A DNA stretch of 21,547 nt, from the NCBI GenBank assembly GCA_031549535.1, contig JAVBPP010000046.1:1-21547 (forward strand), read 5' to 3'. Shown here piece after piece: positions 1 to 6,962 of this stretch (position 1 is the first letter of the stretch; every line of letters begins with the position of its first letter). Both the position numbers and the translations under genes were made by a program. The notes below the pieces were generated by a model. The model was not told the origin of the DNA. It made no database searches and worked only from the letters and a program-made list of their open reading frames with translations. This stretch comes from JAVBPP01 sp031549535. GTDB taxonomy: Bacteria > Bacillota > Clostridia > Oscillospirales > Acutalibacteraceae.

Positions 1-122
1 GTAGGAAAAGAGTTGCCGAGGATTTTTGGCGATAGGCAAGGAAAAAAGCGTAGCAATACTTTCGTATTGCGAGCATTTTTGACGCAGCATAGCGTCACAA
101 AGACCGGCAAGTCGTTCCTACT
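1..122. repeat. Imperfect palindromic intergenic repeat (MITE-like)
   Basis: The two ends are inverted copies: GTAGGAA plus GTTGCCG at the left match CGGCAA plus TTCCTAC at the right. The symmetry continues inward with TGGCGATA against TAGCGTCA (imperfect), AAAAAAGC (45-49 region) against GCATTTTT, and a perfect central hairpin GCAATAC (53-59) / GTATTGC (64-70) with a four-base loop. The whole unit would fold into one long cruciform or RNA hairpin. I see no coding potential; the open frame across it is incidental. It resembles the non-autonomous palindromic repeats found in many copies in gut Clostridia, but copy number cannot be seen here. The left edge may lie outside the window. Confidence 0.6.
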
Positions 123-538
123 TTTAAGTGCCGGAGTAATATTACACAAATTATTGTTTTGGATGGAGATAGAAAACCATACAATAACAATTATGACTAT
201 ACAACTATTGCATATGTGTTTTTCGATAACGAGGAACAAAAAAACGAAATATATGTAGATTTCTCAAAAACAGAAAATGGTGATAGAGTCATCTGTGGTC
301 TTTCTGACGGTGACTAAGCGTCAGGTATTGGTTTTCGCATTGATAATCAAATTCAGTTTGTAGAGTTATCAGAATACGAAAATTTTTCAACAAAGAAATT
401 GAAGAAACATCATTACATTATACGGATGTTGCGATTGATAAATTTATTGTGAACGATGTATTAATAAAAAACGCTTTAAGCGATTCCCAAGAAACAGATA
501 ATAATACGAATTCGAATATTGATATTAATGAGGTCAGT
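123..538 (+). pseudogene. Decayed remnant of an unidentified protein gene
   Basis: A protein-like reading frame begins right after the palindromic repeat with no start codon and reads from about 141 (ITQIIVLDGDRKPYNN...). It meets TAA at 315-317 and continues in the same frame (SGIGFRIDNQIQFVELSEY). At the T run 383-387 it must shift by one base to stay protein-like (NKEIEETSLHYTDVAID...), and that frame runs on into the next gene. The simplest reading is a 5'-truncated gene with one nonsense change and a single-T loss. The family is not recognised. The DNA is AT-rich like the following gene, so both may have arrived together. Confidence 0.5.
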
Positions 539-1348
539 ATGCAAAATATTGTTAACACTATCGTAAAAACATTGAAGAATATGAATGGACTTGAGGCGAT
601 TGTTTTGGGTGGATCGCGTGCAACCGGTCACCATAGCTCCGCCTCTGATATTGATATTGGTTTATATTACGATAAAAGTATTGATTTCTCCCTGCTTGAT
701 AAGAAGGCGCAAGAATTAGACCAGGAGCATAGAGAGAAGCTATTAGCCAGACCGGGCGAATGGGGAAAATGGCAAAACGGCGGCTGCTGGCTTACAATGG
801 ATAACGTGGCAGTTGATTTGATATTGAGAGACATCGATGATGTTAAGACTGCATTACAGGAATCTCAGCAAGGCATCGTAACGCCTCACTATCAAACGGG
901 GCATCCTCATGCTTACTTTAATACTATGTATACGGGAGAACTGGCTATATGCAAGCTGTTGTGGTGTCAATCTGATACTTTTAGTAAGATTAAAGCGGAA
1001 GCGGAAAACTATCCGCTATTAATGAAAAAAGAGATAATTCATCTTTTTTCTTTCGAAATGTCGTTCTCATTCATGCTTGCGGAAAAGAATATGAATCGAG
1101 ATGATATTTATTATGTAATGGCTCACATCGTTCGCTCCATTTCTGCCATCAATCAAGTTTTATTTGCTCTCAACGAAACGTACTGTATTAATGAAAAGCA
1201 AGCGGTAAAATTAATTAATACCTTTGATATTTCTCCGGTAGCGTATAAAGAAAAAGTGGATTCTATTTTTTATTTAAGTTTTCATGACACAAGGGAGGCG
1301 TTAAAACATTTGAAGCTGTTACTAGATGAAGTGAATGGTTTTTTATAA
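539..1348 (+). CDS. Nucleotidyltransferase-fold protein (aminoglycoside nucleotidyltransferase-like)
   Basis: A 269-residue protein with the Pol-beta nucleotidyltransferase signature: GGSRATG at residues 24-30, the metal-binding pair in SDIDIG (D37, D39), and a probable third aspartate in VAVDLIL (D93). The C-terminal half is helical and shows no second catalytic motif, as in aminoglycoside nucleotidyltransferases and DUF4037-like proteins. These enzymes transfer a nucleotide to a small molecule or protein; the substrate cannot be told from sequence. The frame is open from a GTG at 449, but that stretch belongs to the decayed gene. ATG 539 has TGAGG (529-533) five bases upstream and begins the conserved domain. 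The gene is AT-rich compared with its right-hand neighbours and is followed by a strong terminator. A resistance role is possible but unproven. Confidence 0.75.
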   Translation: MQNIVNTIVKTLKNMNGLEAIVLGGSRATGHHSSASDIDIGLYYDKSIDFSLLDKKAQELDQEHREKLLARPGEWGKWQNGGCWLTMDNVAVDLILRDIDDVKTALQESQQGIVTPHYQTGHPHAYFNTMYTGELAICKLLWCQSDTFSKIKAEAENYPLLMKKEIIHLFSFEMSFSFMLAEKNMNRDDIYYVMAHIVRSISAINQVLFALNETYCINEKQAVKLINTFDISPVAYKEKVDSIFYLSFHDTREALKHLKLLLDEVNGFL

Positions 1349-1385
1349 GTAGGAAAATACCTTTTTCAAATCCCATAGCCAAAGC

Positions 1386-1419
1386 AAAACGCCTGCCGAT
1401 TTGAGTCGGCAGGCGTTTT
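1386..1419. terminator. Bidirectional intrinsic terminator
   Basis: A perfect 14-bp stem (1386-1399 with 1406-1419) and a six-base loop. The stem begins with AAAA and ends with TTTT, so each strand has a short U tail. It lies between the convergent nucleotidyltransferase (plus) and zinc-ribbon (minus) genes and can serve both. Confidence 0.85.
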
Positions 1420-1475
1420 CAAAGAAGCGATAGCATGATTCACGCAAAGCTATGCGGACTTGATTTCGCCCCCCT

Positions 1476-2072
1476 CTAATAAATACGGTTCCGTTTAAAA
1501 TGCAGTTGCACCGTTCCGCCCGGCTGCGCTTCAAAACGGTGAATGGGCTTGAAGGCAACGCCGTGCATATCCGTGACATAAATGGTATTGTAGCGCAGTG
1601 GGGTGAGGAAGGTAATTGTTTTCCCATTTTTAACCGACCCCATGTTCACACCGTTGAGGTAAACCGTGTTGACAACGGCCATGCCCACAAAGTTGGACAT
1701 GCGCTGGAACTGGATGGTGCAGGGGGCAGGTAAAAACTCCTCCGGCCTTGCCAGCATGGGCAGGCTCACGAATTTCTCCTTGCAATCGTTGCAGCGGTAT
1801 TGCATCGGCTCCGTTGCGTAATCCGTTTGGGCGTTGGAGGAGGCTACGAGATTCCCGATTGCGCCGAAGGCTGCGCCCATGGCGATGGATTTCCCCAGTG
1901 CGCCCTTCTTCCCCGTTGCGCGGAAGTTTTGGCCGCTGCATTTGGGGCAACGCAGGTCAAGCAGGCTCGGAATATTGCTCGGCACAGTTTGGGGTTGCGG
2001 CTGGCTCGCGGCTGTGCAGGCGGGGCAGAGCTGACCCTCGGTCTGTGCCCCGCATTGGGTGCAAAATGACAT
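1476..2072 (-). CDS. Double zinc-ribbon protein with glycine-rich hydrophobic insert
   Basis: A 198-residue protein with two zinc ribbons. The first is at the N-terminus (C4-x2-C7 and C16-x2-C19). The second has its cysteine pairs far apart (C42-x2-C45 and C94-x2-C97). Between those pairs is a Gly/Ala-rich segment (about residues 57-77) that looks like a glycine zipper or short membrane-associating helix. A beta-rich C-terminal domain (about 105-198) has an NGVNMGSVKNG turn pattern like small extracytoplasmic or PEGA-type domains. The function is unknown. ATG 2072 is chosen because a GTG further upstream (2111) would precede the predicted transcription start near 2106. The gene is a single cistron, convergent with the nucleotidyltransferase gene and divergent from pyk. 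Confidence 0.75.
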   Translation of the reverse strand: MSFCTQCGAQTEGQLCPACTAASQPQPQTVPSNIPSLLDLRCPKCSGQNFRATGKKGALGKSIAMGAAFGAIGNLVASSNAQTDYATEPMQYRCNDCKEKFVSLPMLARPEEFLPAPCTIQFQRMSNFVGMAVVNTVYLNGVNMGSVKNGKTITFLTPLRYNTIYVTDMHGVAFKPIHRFEAQPGGTVQLHFKRNRIY

Positions 2073-2112
2073 AACGTTCACGCTCTCTTTCCAGTTTGTA
2101 TGGTTGAACACC

Positions 2113-2142
2113 AGTATAACCGCGGCAACAGCCCCGTGTCAA
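2113..2142 (-). promoter_or_regulatory. Sigma-A promoter of the zinc-ribbon gene
   Basis: On the minus strand, TTGACA (2142-2137), an 18-base spacer, then TATACT (2118-2113). The start point would be near 2106, about 34 bases before the ATG at 2072. Confidence 0.75.
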
Positions 2143-2218
2143 TCCGTAGTTTTATGCCAAATGCACAATTAAATCTGTATTGCGGCGGTTAATATTTCTG
2201 TTCTGCTCTGGAAAAATG

Positions 2219-2227
2219 TGCTATACT
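2219..2227 (+). promoter_or_regulatory. Extended -10 promoter of pyk
   Basis: TGCTATACT (TG at 2219-2220, -10 at 2222-2227) lies about 40 bases before the pyk start. No good -35 is seen, which fits an extended -10 promoter. The surrounding ATGTGCTATACT recurs before the surface-protein gene on the other strand (19675-19686). Confidence 0.6.
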
Positions 2228-2270
2228 CCTATTAGAACAAAAGGAACACATGAATCAGGGGATATCAAAA

Positions 2271-4007
2271 ATGATCAGAACAAAAATCATTTGCACCATC
2301 GGCCCGGCGGTGGATAATCCGGACGTGATGCGGCAATTAATTGCCAGCGGCATGGACGTTGCCCGCATGAATTTTTCTCATGGCACACAACAGGAGCACC
2401 TCGTGCGCTTGAAAACCTTTCGTGCGCTTTGTGAGGAGATGAATGCCTATATCCCGGTTCTTTTGGATACCAAGGGGCCGGAGATTCGCCTTGGCAGGTT
2501 CCCAGACGGGGCAGTTGAGCTGCGGGCGGGGCAGGAATATACCTTAACCACGGAAAGCTGCGCGTGCGACGAAAAACGCGCCTGTGTAACCTATGCGGGT
2601 CTGCCGCAGGATGTCCGCACGGGAGATTTGATTTTAATAGACGACGGCTTGGTGGAGTTGGAGGTCAAACGCGTACTGGGGTCGGAAATCCTGTGCACCG
2701 CCCACAACGACGGCAGCATTAACAGCAAAAAAAGCATTAATGTACCCGGCGTTTCCCTGCGCCTGCCGGCCTTTACCCAGCAGGACAAGAGCGACATCCT
2801 CTTTGCCATTGACCACGATTATGACTTCATCGCCGTTTCCTTTGTGCGCAAAAAGGACGATATCAGCGAAATTTCGCGCATATTAGAGGAAAACGACGGG
2901 GAGAGCATCAAGCTGATCGCCAAGATTGAGAGCCGCGAGGGCGTCCAGAATCTGGATGAAATCATTCGGGTGGCGGATGGGCTTATGGTTGCGCGCGGCG
3001 ACTTGGGTGTCGAAATACCGGTGGAGCAGATACCGATTGTGCAAAAGGATATGATTCAGCGCTGCTACCGCGCGAGCAAGCCGGTTATCACCGCAACGCA
3101 GATGCTTGATTCCATGATTCGCAACCCCCGCCCAACCCGGGCGGAGGTCACCGATATTGCCAACGCAATTTTTGACGGTACCAGCGCCATCATGCTCTCC
3201 GGTGAAACGGCTTCGGGCAAATATCCGATTGAATCAATCCAAACCATGCGGCGCATTGCGGAAACAACGGAGAATTCCATAGATTATTGGAAGGCCTTCC
3301 GCAGCGCCGAACCGGGCAACACCTCCAGCATCACCAACGCCATCAGCCATGCAACCTGCACCACGGCGATGGATTTGAACGCCTCGGCGATTGTGGCTGT
3401 CACCACTAGCGGGGGAACGGCACGGCGCATTTCCGGCTTTCGCCCCGCCTGCCCGATTGTGGCGGCCACCACCGATAAAAAAGCCAGGCGTCAGCTGCGC
3501 CTCTCCTGGGGTGTGTTTCCGATTTTTACAGATGTCGTCACAGCTACGGATGATTTATTCACCATCGCGGCGGAATCAGCCGAACGCTCCGGTTTTGCGC
3601 AGAACGGGGATATCATCGTAGTCACAGCGGGCGTTCCGCTGGATACGAGCGGCACCACAAATATGCTCAAGGTGCAAATGATTGGCAACACCTTGTGCCG
3701 CGGCATTGGTATTGGCTCCGGCTGCGTCACAGGCTCCCTGTGCGTGATGAAGCGCAACGAGAGCTGCCCCATCAGCTTTTCCCGCCATAACATTTTGGTT
3801 ATTGATGAAATTTCTGATTTAGCTCTGCCCGTGATTCGTCAGTCGGCAGCGGTGATTATGGTTGGTCCAGATAAGGACGGCACCGCCGCAACGCTGGCAA
3901 AGGCGCTGGAAATCCCCTTTTTAACCGACTGCGATGGCGCGGTAAAGCTGTTGAAATCCGGTACAGTCGTCACTGTTGACGCGGAAAAAGGCACGGTTCA
4001 GTGTTGA
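2271..4007 (+). CDS. pyk: Pyruvate kinase with C-terminal swivelling domain
   Basis: Catalyses the last ATP-forming step of glycolysis, phosphoenolpyruvate + ADP to pyruvate + ATP, in the cytosol. The family blocks appear in order: RTKIICTIGPA at the start, ARMNFSHG, LDTKGPEIR, the B domain with DDGLVE, IAKIESREGVQNLDEI, the active-site block MVARGDLGVEIP and ITATQMLDSM. A regulatory C domain follows. The protein is 578 residues, longer than the usual 470. The last 80-100 residues end in TVVTVDAEKGTV, matching the extra PEP-utiliser-like C-terminal domain of Bacillus-type enzymes. ATG 2271 is preferred: it begins the conserved N-terminus and has AGGGG nine bases upstream. ATG 2250, with AAGGA four bases away, is an alternative that adds seven residues. 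No terminator follows; the next gene's promoter overlaps the stop codon. Confidence 0.97.
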   Translation: MIRTKIICTIGPAVDNPDVMRQLIASGMDVARMNFSHGTQQEHLVRLKTFRALCEEMNAYIPVLLDTKGPEIRLGRFPDGAVELRAGQEYTLTTESCACDEKRACVTYAGLPQDVRTGDLILIDDGLVELEVKRVLGSEILCTAHNDGSINSKKSINVPGVSLRLPAFTQQDKSDILFAIDHDYDFIAVSFVRKKDDISEISRILEENDGESIKLIAKIESREGVQNLDEIIRVADGLMVARGDLGVEIPVEQIPIVQKDMIQRCYRASKPVITATQMLDSMIRNPRPTRAEVTDIANAIFDGTSAIMLSGETASGKYPIESIQTMRRIAETTENSIDYWKAFRSAEPGNTSSITNAISHATCTTAMDLNASAIVAVTTSGGTARRISGFRPACPIVAATTDKKARRQLRLSWGVFPIFTDVVTATDDLFTIAAESAERSGFAQNGDIIVVTAGVPLDTSGTTNMLKVQMIGNTLCRGIGIGSGCVTGSLCVMKRNESCPISFSRHNILVIDEISDLALPVIRQSAAVIMVGPDKDGTAATLAKALEIPFLTDCDGAVKLLKSGTVVTVDAEKGTVQC

Positions 4008-4032
4008 CAGAAACGCACGCGAATGGTAAACT
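4004..4032 (+). promoter_or_regulatory. Consensus promoter overlapping the pyk stop codon
   Basis: TTGACA (4004-4009) contains the pyk TGA stop (4005-4007). A 17-base spacer is followed by TAAACT (4027-4032), with TGG just before it giving an extended -10. Transcription would start near 4039-4040. Confidence 0.8.
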
Positions 4033-4037
4033 ATGCA

Positions 4038-4063
4038 AGGCCTCCTCTGGAATGGGGAGGCTT
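4038..4063 (+). promoter_or_regulatory. 5'-end hairpin of the KwaB-like transcript
   Basis: GCCTCC (4040-4045) pairs with GGAGGC (4056-4061), extended by one A-T and one G-T pair, around a ten-base loop. It starts where the transcript from the 4004 promoter would begin, so it may stabilise the 5' end. It has no T run, which argues against a terminator for pyk. Confidence 0.5.
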
Positions 4064-4105
4064 ATACTAATGATGGTATTACTATATTATAAGGATGATT
4101 ATAAA

Positions 4106-5041
4106 ATGGCGGAATCAAAAAACTTGGCGCAGCAGCTGCAGGGCTGGAATCCGGCAGAGCTGGAATGGAAATTTGCCTTATATAGCACAAGCAAAAGCCG
4201 GGACGGGCAAACGCTTGAGATACATTCCTGCGGCATGCAGGGGATTGCCTCTTTTGTGGAGTCTGTGCGCATACATCTGCTGGAAAAGGTACTTACGGAA
4301 CGCACCCCCGCCGCGCATTCTCCGTTTTTGGGCAAGGAGAGCATCGGCACATTGGAGAAAAAGGATGAACTGATTTGCGACGCCCTGGACGAAGTGCTGA
4401 TGAACACGCTCGGCGCCGTCAGCTATGCGCCGGAGGATTTTGTTTCCGGCGTTTTACCGGCGCCCAAGGGCTACCTCTTTTATGGCTGCAAAACAGATGA
4501 GGACGGCAGACCGGAGCAGCAGGCGCTGTTTATGAAGCGCTCCAACCCCTTCCTCTCGGCCGGAAAGGGGCGGCTGTGCACCACCGCGGGGGACGAAGTT
4601 ACAGATTGCGTCCAGCCGGTGCTGAAATTTGCGCAGGCGCTGGATTTTCTGTTTATCAACGATGTGTGCTATTTTCTAAACCCCGCGATTGAAAAAGACT
4701 TCGGCATGGAAAACCGCCATTTCCTGATATGCATGAAACGCCTGACCACAATTGCTCAGGCCGAAATTGTGAGCAACTACGAGCTATTGGAGCAGGCAGC
4801 CATTAAAAACGCGCGTAAATTTTTGGAGTTTGATTCCGGCATTCTGGAGCATATCACAAGGCTGCCCATCACAGAGCGGGAGGACTTTCTGCTCACCTAT
4901 GGCATTACCATCGACGGTCAGGGTAAAATGGAAACGGGCGACCCGGAGCAATGCGAGTTGGTCATTGACCTGCTCTGCTGCCGCAGCTGCCTGGATCCGT
5001 TGGGCAGGCTGGCGACGGGACATAACATCACACCGCGCTGA
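4106..5041 (+). CDS. DUF4868/KwaB-like protein (tentative)
   Basis: A 311-residue soluble protein with no signal peptide or membrane segment. Its length and layout recall the DUF4868 family, which includes KwaB of the Kiwa anti-phage system: a mixed N-terminal half, then FAQALDFLFINDVCYFLNP followed by a long helical C-terminal part with a repeated I.NARKFLEF pattern. This is recognition by general pattern, not by a catalytic motif, so family assignment is moderate. No KwaA-like small membrane protein is next to it, so a complete Kiwa system is not supported. ATG 4106 is used because AAGGAT (4091-4096) lies nine bases upstream; the open frame back to 4001 covers the promoter and hairpin. It is a single cistron between its own promoter and a strong terminator. 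Confidence 0.5.
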   Translation: MAESKNLAQQLQGWNPAELEWKFALYSTSKSRDGQTLEIHSCGMQGIASFVESVRIHLLEKVLTERTPAAHSPFLGKESIGTLEKKDELICDALDEVLMNTLGAVSYAPEDFVSGVLPAPKGYLFYGCKTDEDGRPEQQALFMKRSNPFLSAGKGRLCTTAGDEVTDCVQPVLKFAQALDFLFINDVCYFLNPAIEKDFGMENRHFLICMKRLTTIAQAEIVSNYELLEQAAIKNARKFLEFDSGILEHITRLPITEREDFLLTYGITIDGQGKMETGDPEQCELVIDLLCCRSCLDPLGRLATGHNITPR

Positions 5042-5097
5042 TGAATACCAATATCCAAAGAAAGCGTAGATAAAAAATCACCTTTTAGAATGCTTGC

Positions 5098-5141
5098 AAA
5101 TGCGGCGTAATACCTTCTGTATGGGGTTTTACGCCGCATTT
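5098..5141 (+). terminator. Intrinsic terminator
   Basis: A perfect 13-bp stem (5098-5110 with 5129-5141) and 18-base loop, ending in a T-rich tail (TTTTTATGTTT). It ends the KwaB-like gene. Confidence 0.85.
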
Positions 5142-5192
5142 TTATGTTTCTGCAGTTTATGCAAAGTTTATAGAAAATCTTCTCATTTGGGC

Positions 5193-5221
5193 TTGCTTTT
5201 TTTGGTGAACACGCATATAAT
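5193..5221 (+). promoter_or_regulatory. Sigma-A promoter of the NlpC/P60 gene
   Basis: TTGCTT (5193-5198), a 17-base spacer, and a perfect TATAAT (5216-5221). The start point would be near 5228, inside the direct-repeat box that follows. Confidence 0.8.
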
Positions 5222-5226
5222 GCCTT

Positions 5227-5252
5227 TGTAACCGTTTTGTAACCTTTGTAAT
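5227..5252 (+). promoter_or_regulatory. WalR-like direct-repeat operator
   Basis: TGTAAC (5227-5232), exactly five bases, then TGTAAC (5238-5243), and a third half-site TGTAAT (5247-5252) after three bases. The first two fit the published WalR consensus TGT(A/T)A(A/T/C)-N5-TGT(A/T)A(A/T/C). The site overlaps the predicted start of a cell-wall hydrolase gene, the typical WalR target class. Its place over +1 would suit repression, or activation of a different start. PhoP-type regulators also use 11-bp-period direct repeats. Confidence 0.5.
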
Positions 5253-5282
5253 TTTTTGTTATGGTTTGGAGGATGAAGCCCC

Positions 5283-6875
5283 ATGCGGAAGTTCAGCCTG
5301 TCGGCAGTTGCGCTGTTTACGGCCATTGTCATGTTTGCAACACAATTCCCCTCTGTCGTGGCCGCTGCGCCGGAGAGCGCCGCGCAAAAAAAAGTGACGG
5401 TAGCGGCGGTAGCTGTGACGAAGGTGACAATCAACAAGGCAGAGGCCAAGATTGCCGCGGGTAATACACTGACGCTGTCTGCCGCGGTTGCGCCCTCCAA
5501 CGCAAGCGACAAAACAATCCGCTGGTCCTCCACCAATCCGCAAATCGCGGCGGTCTCCGGCGGCAAGGTCACGGCCAAAGCAGTCGGCAATACCACGATT
5601 GTGGCCAGGGGCAGTAACGGCAAAACAGCCAGTTGCGCACTCACCGTAATCAAAGCGGTTCCGGCAACGGGCATAAAACTTAATGCGCAGAACGGCTCCC
5701 TTCCGCAGTTTAATAGTTTGACATTAAAGGCAACGGTTCTGCCGGCCAACGCAACAAATAAAGCAGTCAGCTACTCTTCCACCAACCCCAAGGTGGCAAC
5801 TGTAACGGCAAGCGGTGCGGTTAAGGCAATCGCGGTCGGCAAGACGACAATCAGCGCAAAAACACACAACGGCAAGGTGACCAAATACAGCTTGACCGTC
5901 ACCAAGGCCGTTTTACCTACGAAGATTGCATTGAACCGGACAAGCCTCTCCCTTGCCACAGGTTACTCCTTTGATTTAAATGTGAGCTACACCCCATCTA
6001 GCACAACGCGCAGAGGGATTTATTGGAGCAGCAGCAACACAAAGGTGGCAACCGTGGACGCGAAAGGCGTGGTACGCGCCAAGGCGGTCGGCAAAACCGT
6101 CATTACAGCGAAAACGCTCAATAATATCAGCAAGAAAATTTCTGTAACCGTAACAAAGCCGGTTGCCGCCAGCGGCGTAACAATAAAGCAAAACAACACC
6201 GTGCTGTCAATCGGGAAAACGTTGAAGCTCAGCCCAACCGTAGCCCCGGCCAACGCCACCGTAAAAAAACTGACCTGGAGCAGCGCAAACAAAAGCATTG
6301 CAACAGTGGACAGCAGCGGCCTGGTCAAGGCACTGAAGGTTGGAACGGTTAAAATAACAGCCAAAACTCACAACGGCAAAACCGCGGTCAGCACAATCAA
6401 GGTTGTGAAGCAAACCGGCAACGATGTCCGGCAAAAACTGAACACAACGCTGCGCCAGTGGGTAGGCGTGAATATTTCCTACTCCCAGAGCGCCAGCACC
6501 CAAAAGCTGAACCGCAGCAATCCCCCGCGCGTGATGGATTGCTCGGCCTTCACCTCCTCCATTTACTTGACCGCATTAAATGTCAACATAAGCCGTAGCT
6601 CCTCCTCGCAAATCACCCATGGCACAAAGGTTCCCATCACCAACGCACGGAACAAAAATTGGTCTGACTTAAAACTCGGTGACCTGGTGTTTTTTGATTG
6701 GAACGGGGATGGCCGGACGGACCACGTGACCATCTACAGCGGAAACGGCAAAATTGTGCATATGACCTACAGCCGTTCCGTAATCAAAGAGACTGCGCTG
6801 ACGCAGAGCGGAGATAATTACGACATTTGTGCCATCCGCCGCATTATTCAAGATGACGGCAGCCTGATAAATTAA
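5283..6875 (+). CDS. Secreted four-Ig-domain (BIG2) NlpC/P60 cell-wall hydrolase
   Basis: A 530-residue exported protein. The signal peptide spans residues 1-28, ending SVVAAA. Four tandem bacterial Ig-like BIG2 domains follow, at about 45-122, 127-206, 211-290 and 296-375, each with the WSS.N..IATV...G.V.A..VG.. pattern. The C-terminal NlpC/P60 domain (about 385-520) has the catalytic cysteine in MDCSAF (C420) and histidine in TDHVTIYSG (H481). Such domains cleave gamma-D-glutamyl-diaminopimelate bonds in peptidoglycan stem peptides; the Ig repeats probably place the enzyme in the wall. GGAGGAT (5268-5274) precedes ATG 5283. The gene has its own promoter with a WalR-like box and ends at a terminator that overlaps the next promoter. 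The exact wall bond cut is inferred from the family. Confidence 0.9.
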   Translation: MRKFSLSAVALFTAIVMFATQFPSVVAAAPESAAQKKVTVAAVAVTKVTINKAEAKIAAGNTLTLSAAVAPSNASDKTIRWSSTNPQIAAVSGGKVTAKAVGNTTIVARGSNGKTASCALTVIKAVPATGIKLNAQNGSLPQFNSLTLKATVLPANATNKAVSYSSTNPKVATVTASGAVKAIAVGKTTISAKTHNGKVTKYSLTVTKAVLPTKIALNRTSLSLATGYSFDLNVSYTPSSTTRRGIYWSSSNTKVATVDAKGVVRAKAVGKTVITAKTLNNISKKISVTVTKPVAASGVTIKQNNTVLSIGKTLKLSPTVAPANATVKKLTWSSANKSIATVDSSGLVKALKVGTVKITAKTHNGKTAVSTIKVVKQTGNDVRQKLNTTLRQWVGVNISYSQSASTQKLNRSNPPRVMDCSAFTSSIYLTALNVNISRSSSSQITHGTKVPITNARNKNWSDLKLGDLVFFDWNGDGRTDHVTIYSGNGKIVHMTYSRSVIKETALTQSGDNYDICAIRRIIQDDGSLIN

Positions 6876-6886
6876 CGACGGAACAC

Positions 6887-6916
6887 TTTACAAACCCGTG
6901 TGCTCTCTGGTATAAT
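6887..6916 (+). promoter_or_regulatory. Sigma-A promoter of the M28 peptidase gene
   Basis: TTTACA (6887-6892), an 18-base spacer, and perfect TATAAT (6911-6916). The -10 lies in the loop of the terminator at 6897-6948. Confidence 0.8.
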
Positions 6917-6948
6917 TCGTGAGAAAATATCAGAGGCACACGTTTTTT
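6897..6948 (+). terminator. Terminator of the NlpC/P60 gene, overlapping a promoter
   Basis: CGTGTGC-TCTCTG (6897-6909) pairs with CAGAG-GCACACG (6931-6942) with one bulge, followed by six Ts (6943-6948). The 20-base loop holds the next gene's -10 element. RNA started at about 6923 lacks the left arm, so only read-through transcripts from upstream can form it. Confidence 0.75.
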
Positions 6949-6962
6949 ATGAGGAGGGTTCT

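Noticed and set aside
13..258. Open frame of 81 codons on the plus strand
   Set aside because: It crosses the palindromic repeat, has no ribosome site, and a better protein-like frame (the decayed gene) covers the same DNA.
449..538. GTG start for the nucleotidyltransferase
   Set aside because: The 30 extra residues are low-complexity and continue the decayed upstream gene. ATG 539 has a proper ribosome site and starts the conserved domain.
1748..2074. Plus-strand open frames over the zinc-ribbon gene
   Set aside because: They are antisense to a gene with clear cysteine motifs and its own promoter, and are rich in Arg/Pro/Ala as expected for shadow frames.
4001..4105. Longer start of the KwaB-like gene at 4001
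   Set aside because: It would overlap pyk, the promoter and the hairpin. AAGGAT is placed for ATG 4106.
4106..5041. A complete Kiwa defence system
   Set aside because: No KwaA-like membrane protein is encoded next to it; flanking genes are pyruvate kinase and a wall hydrolase.
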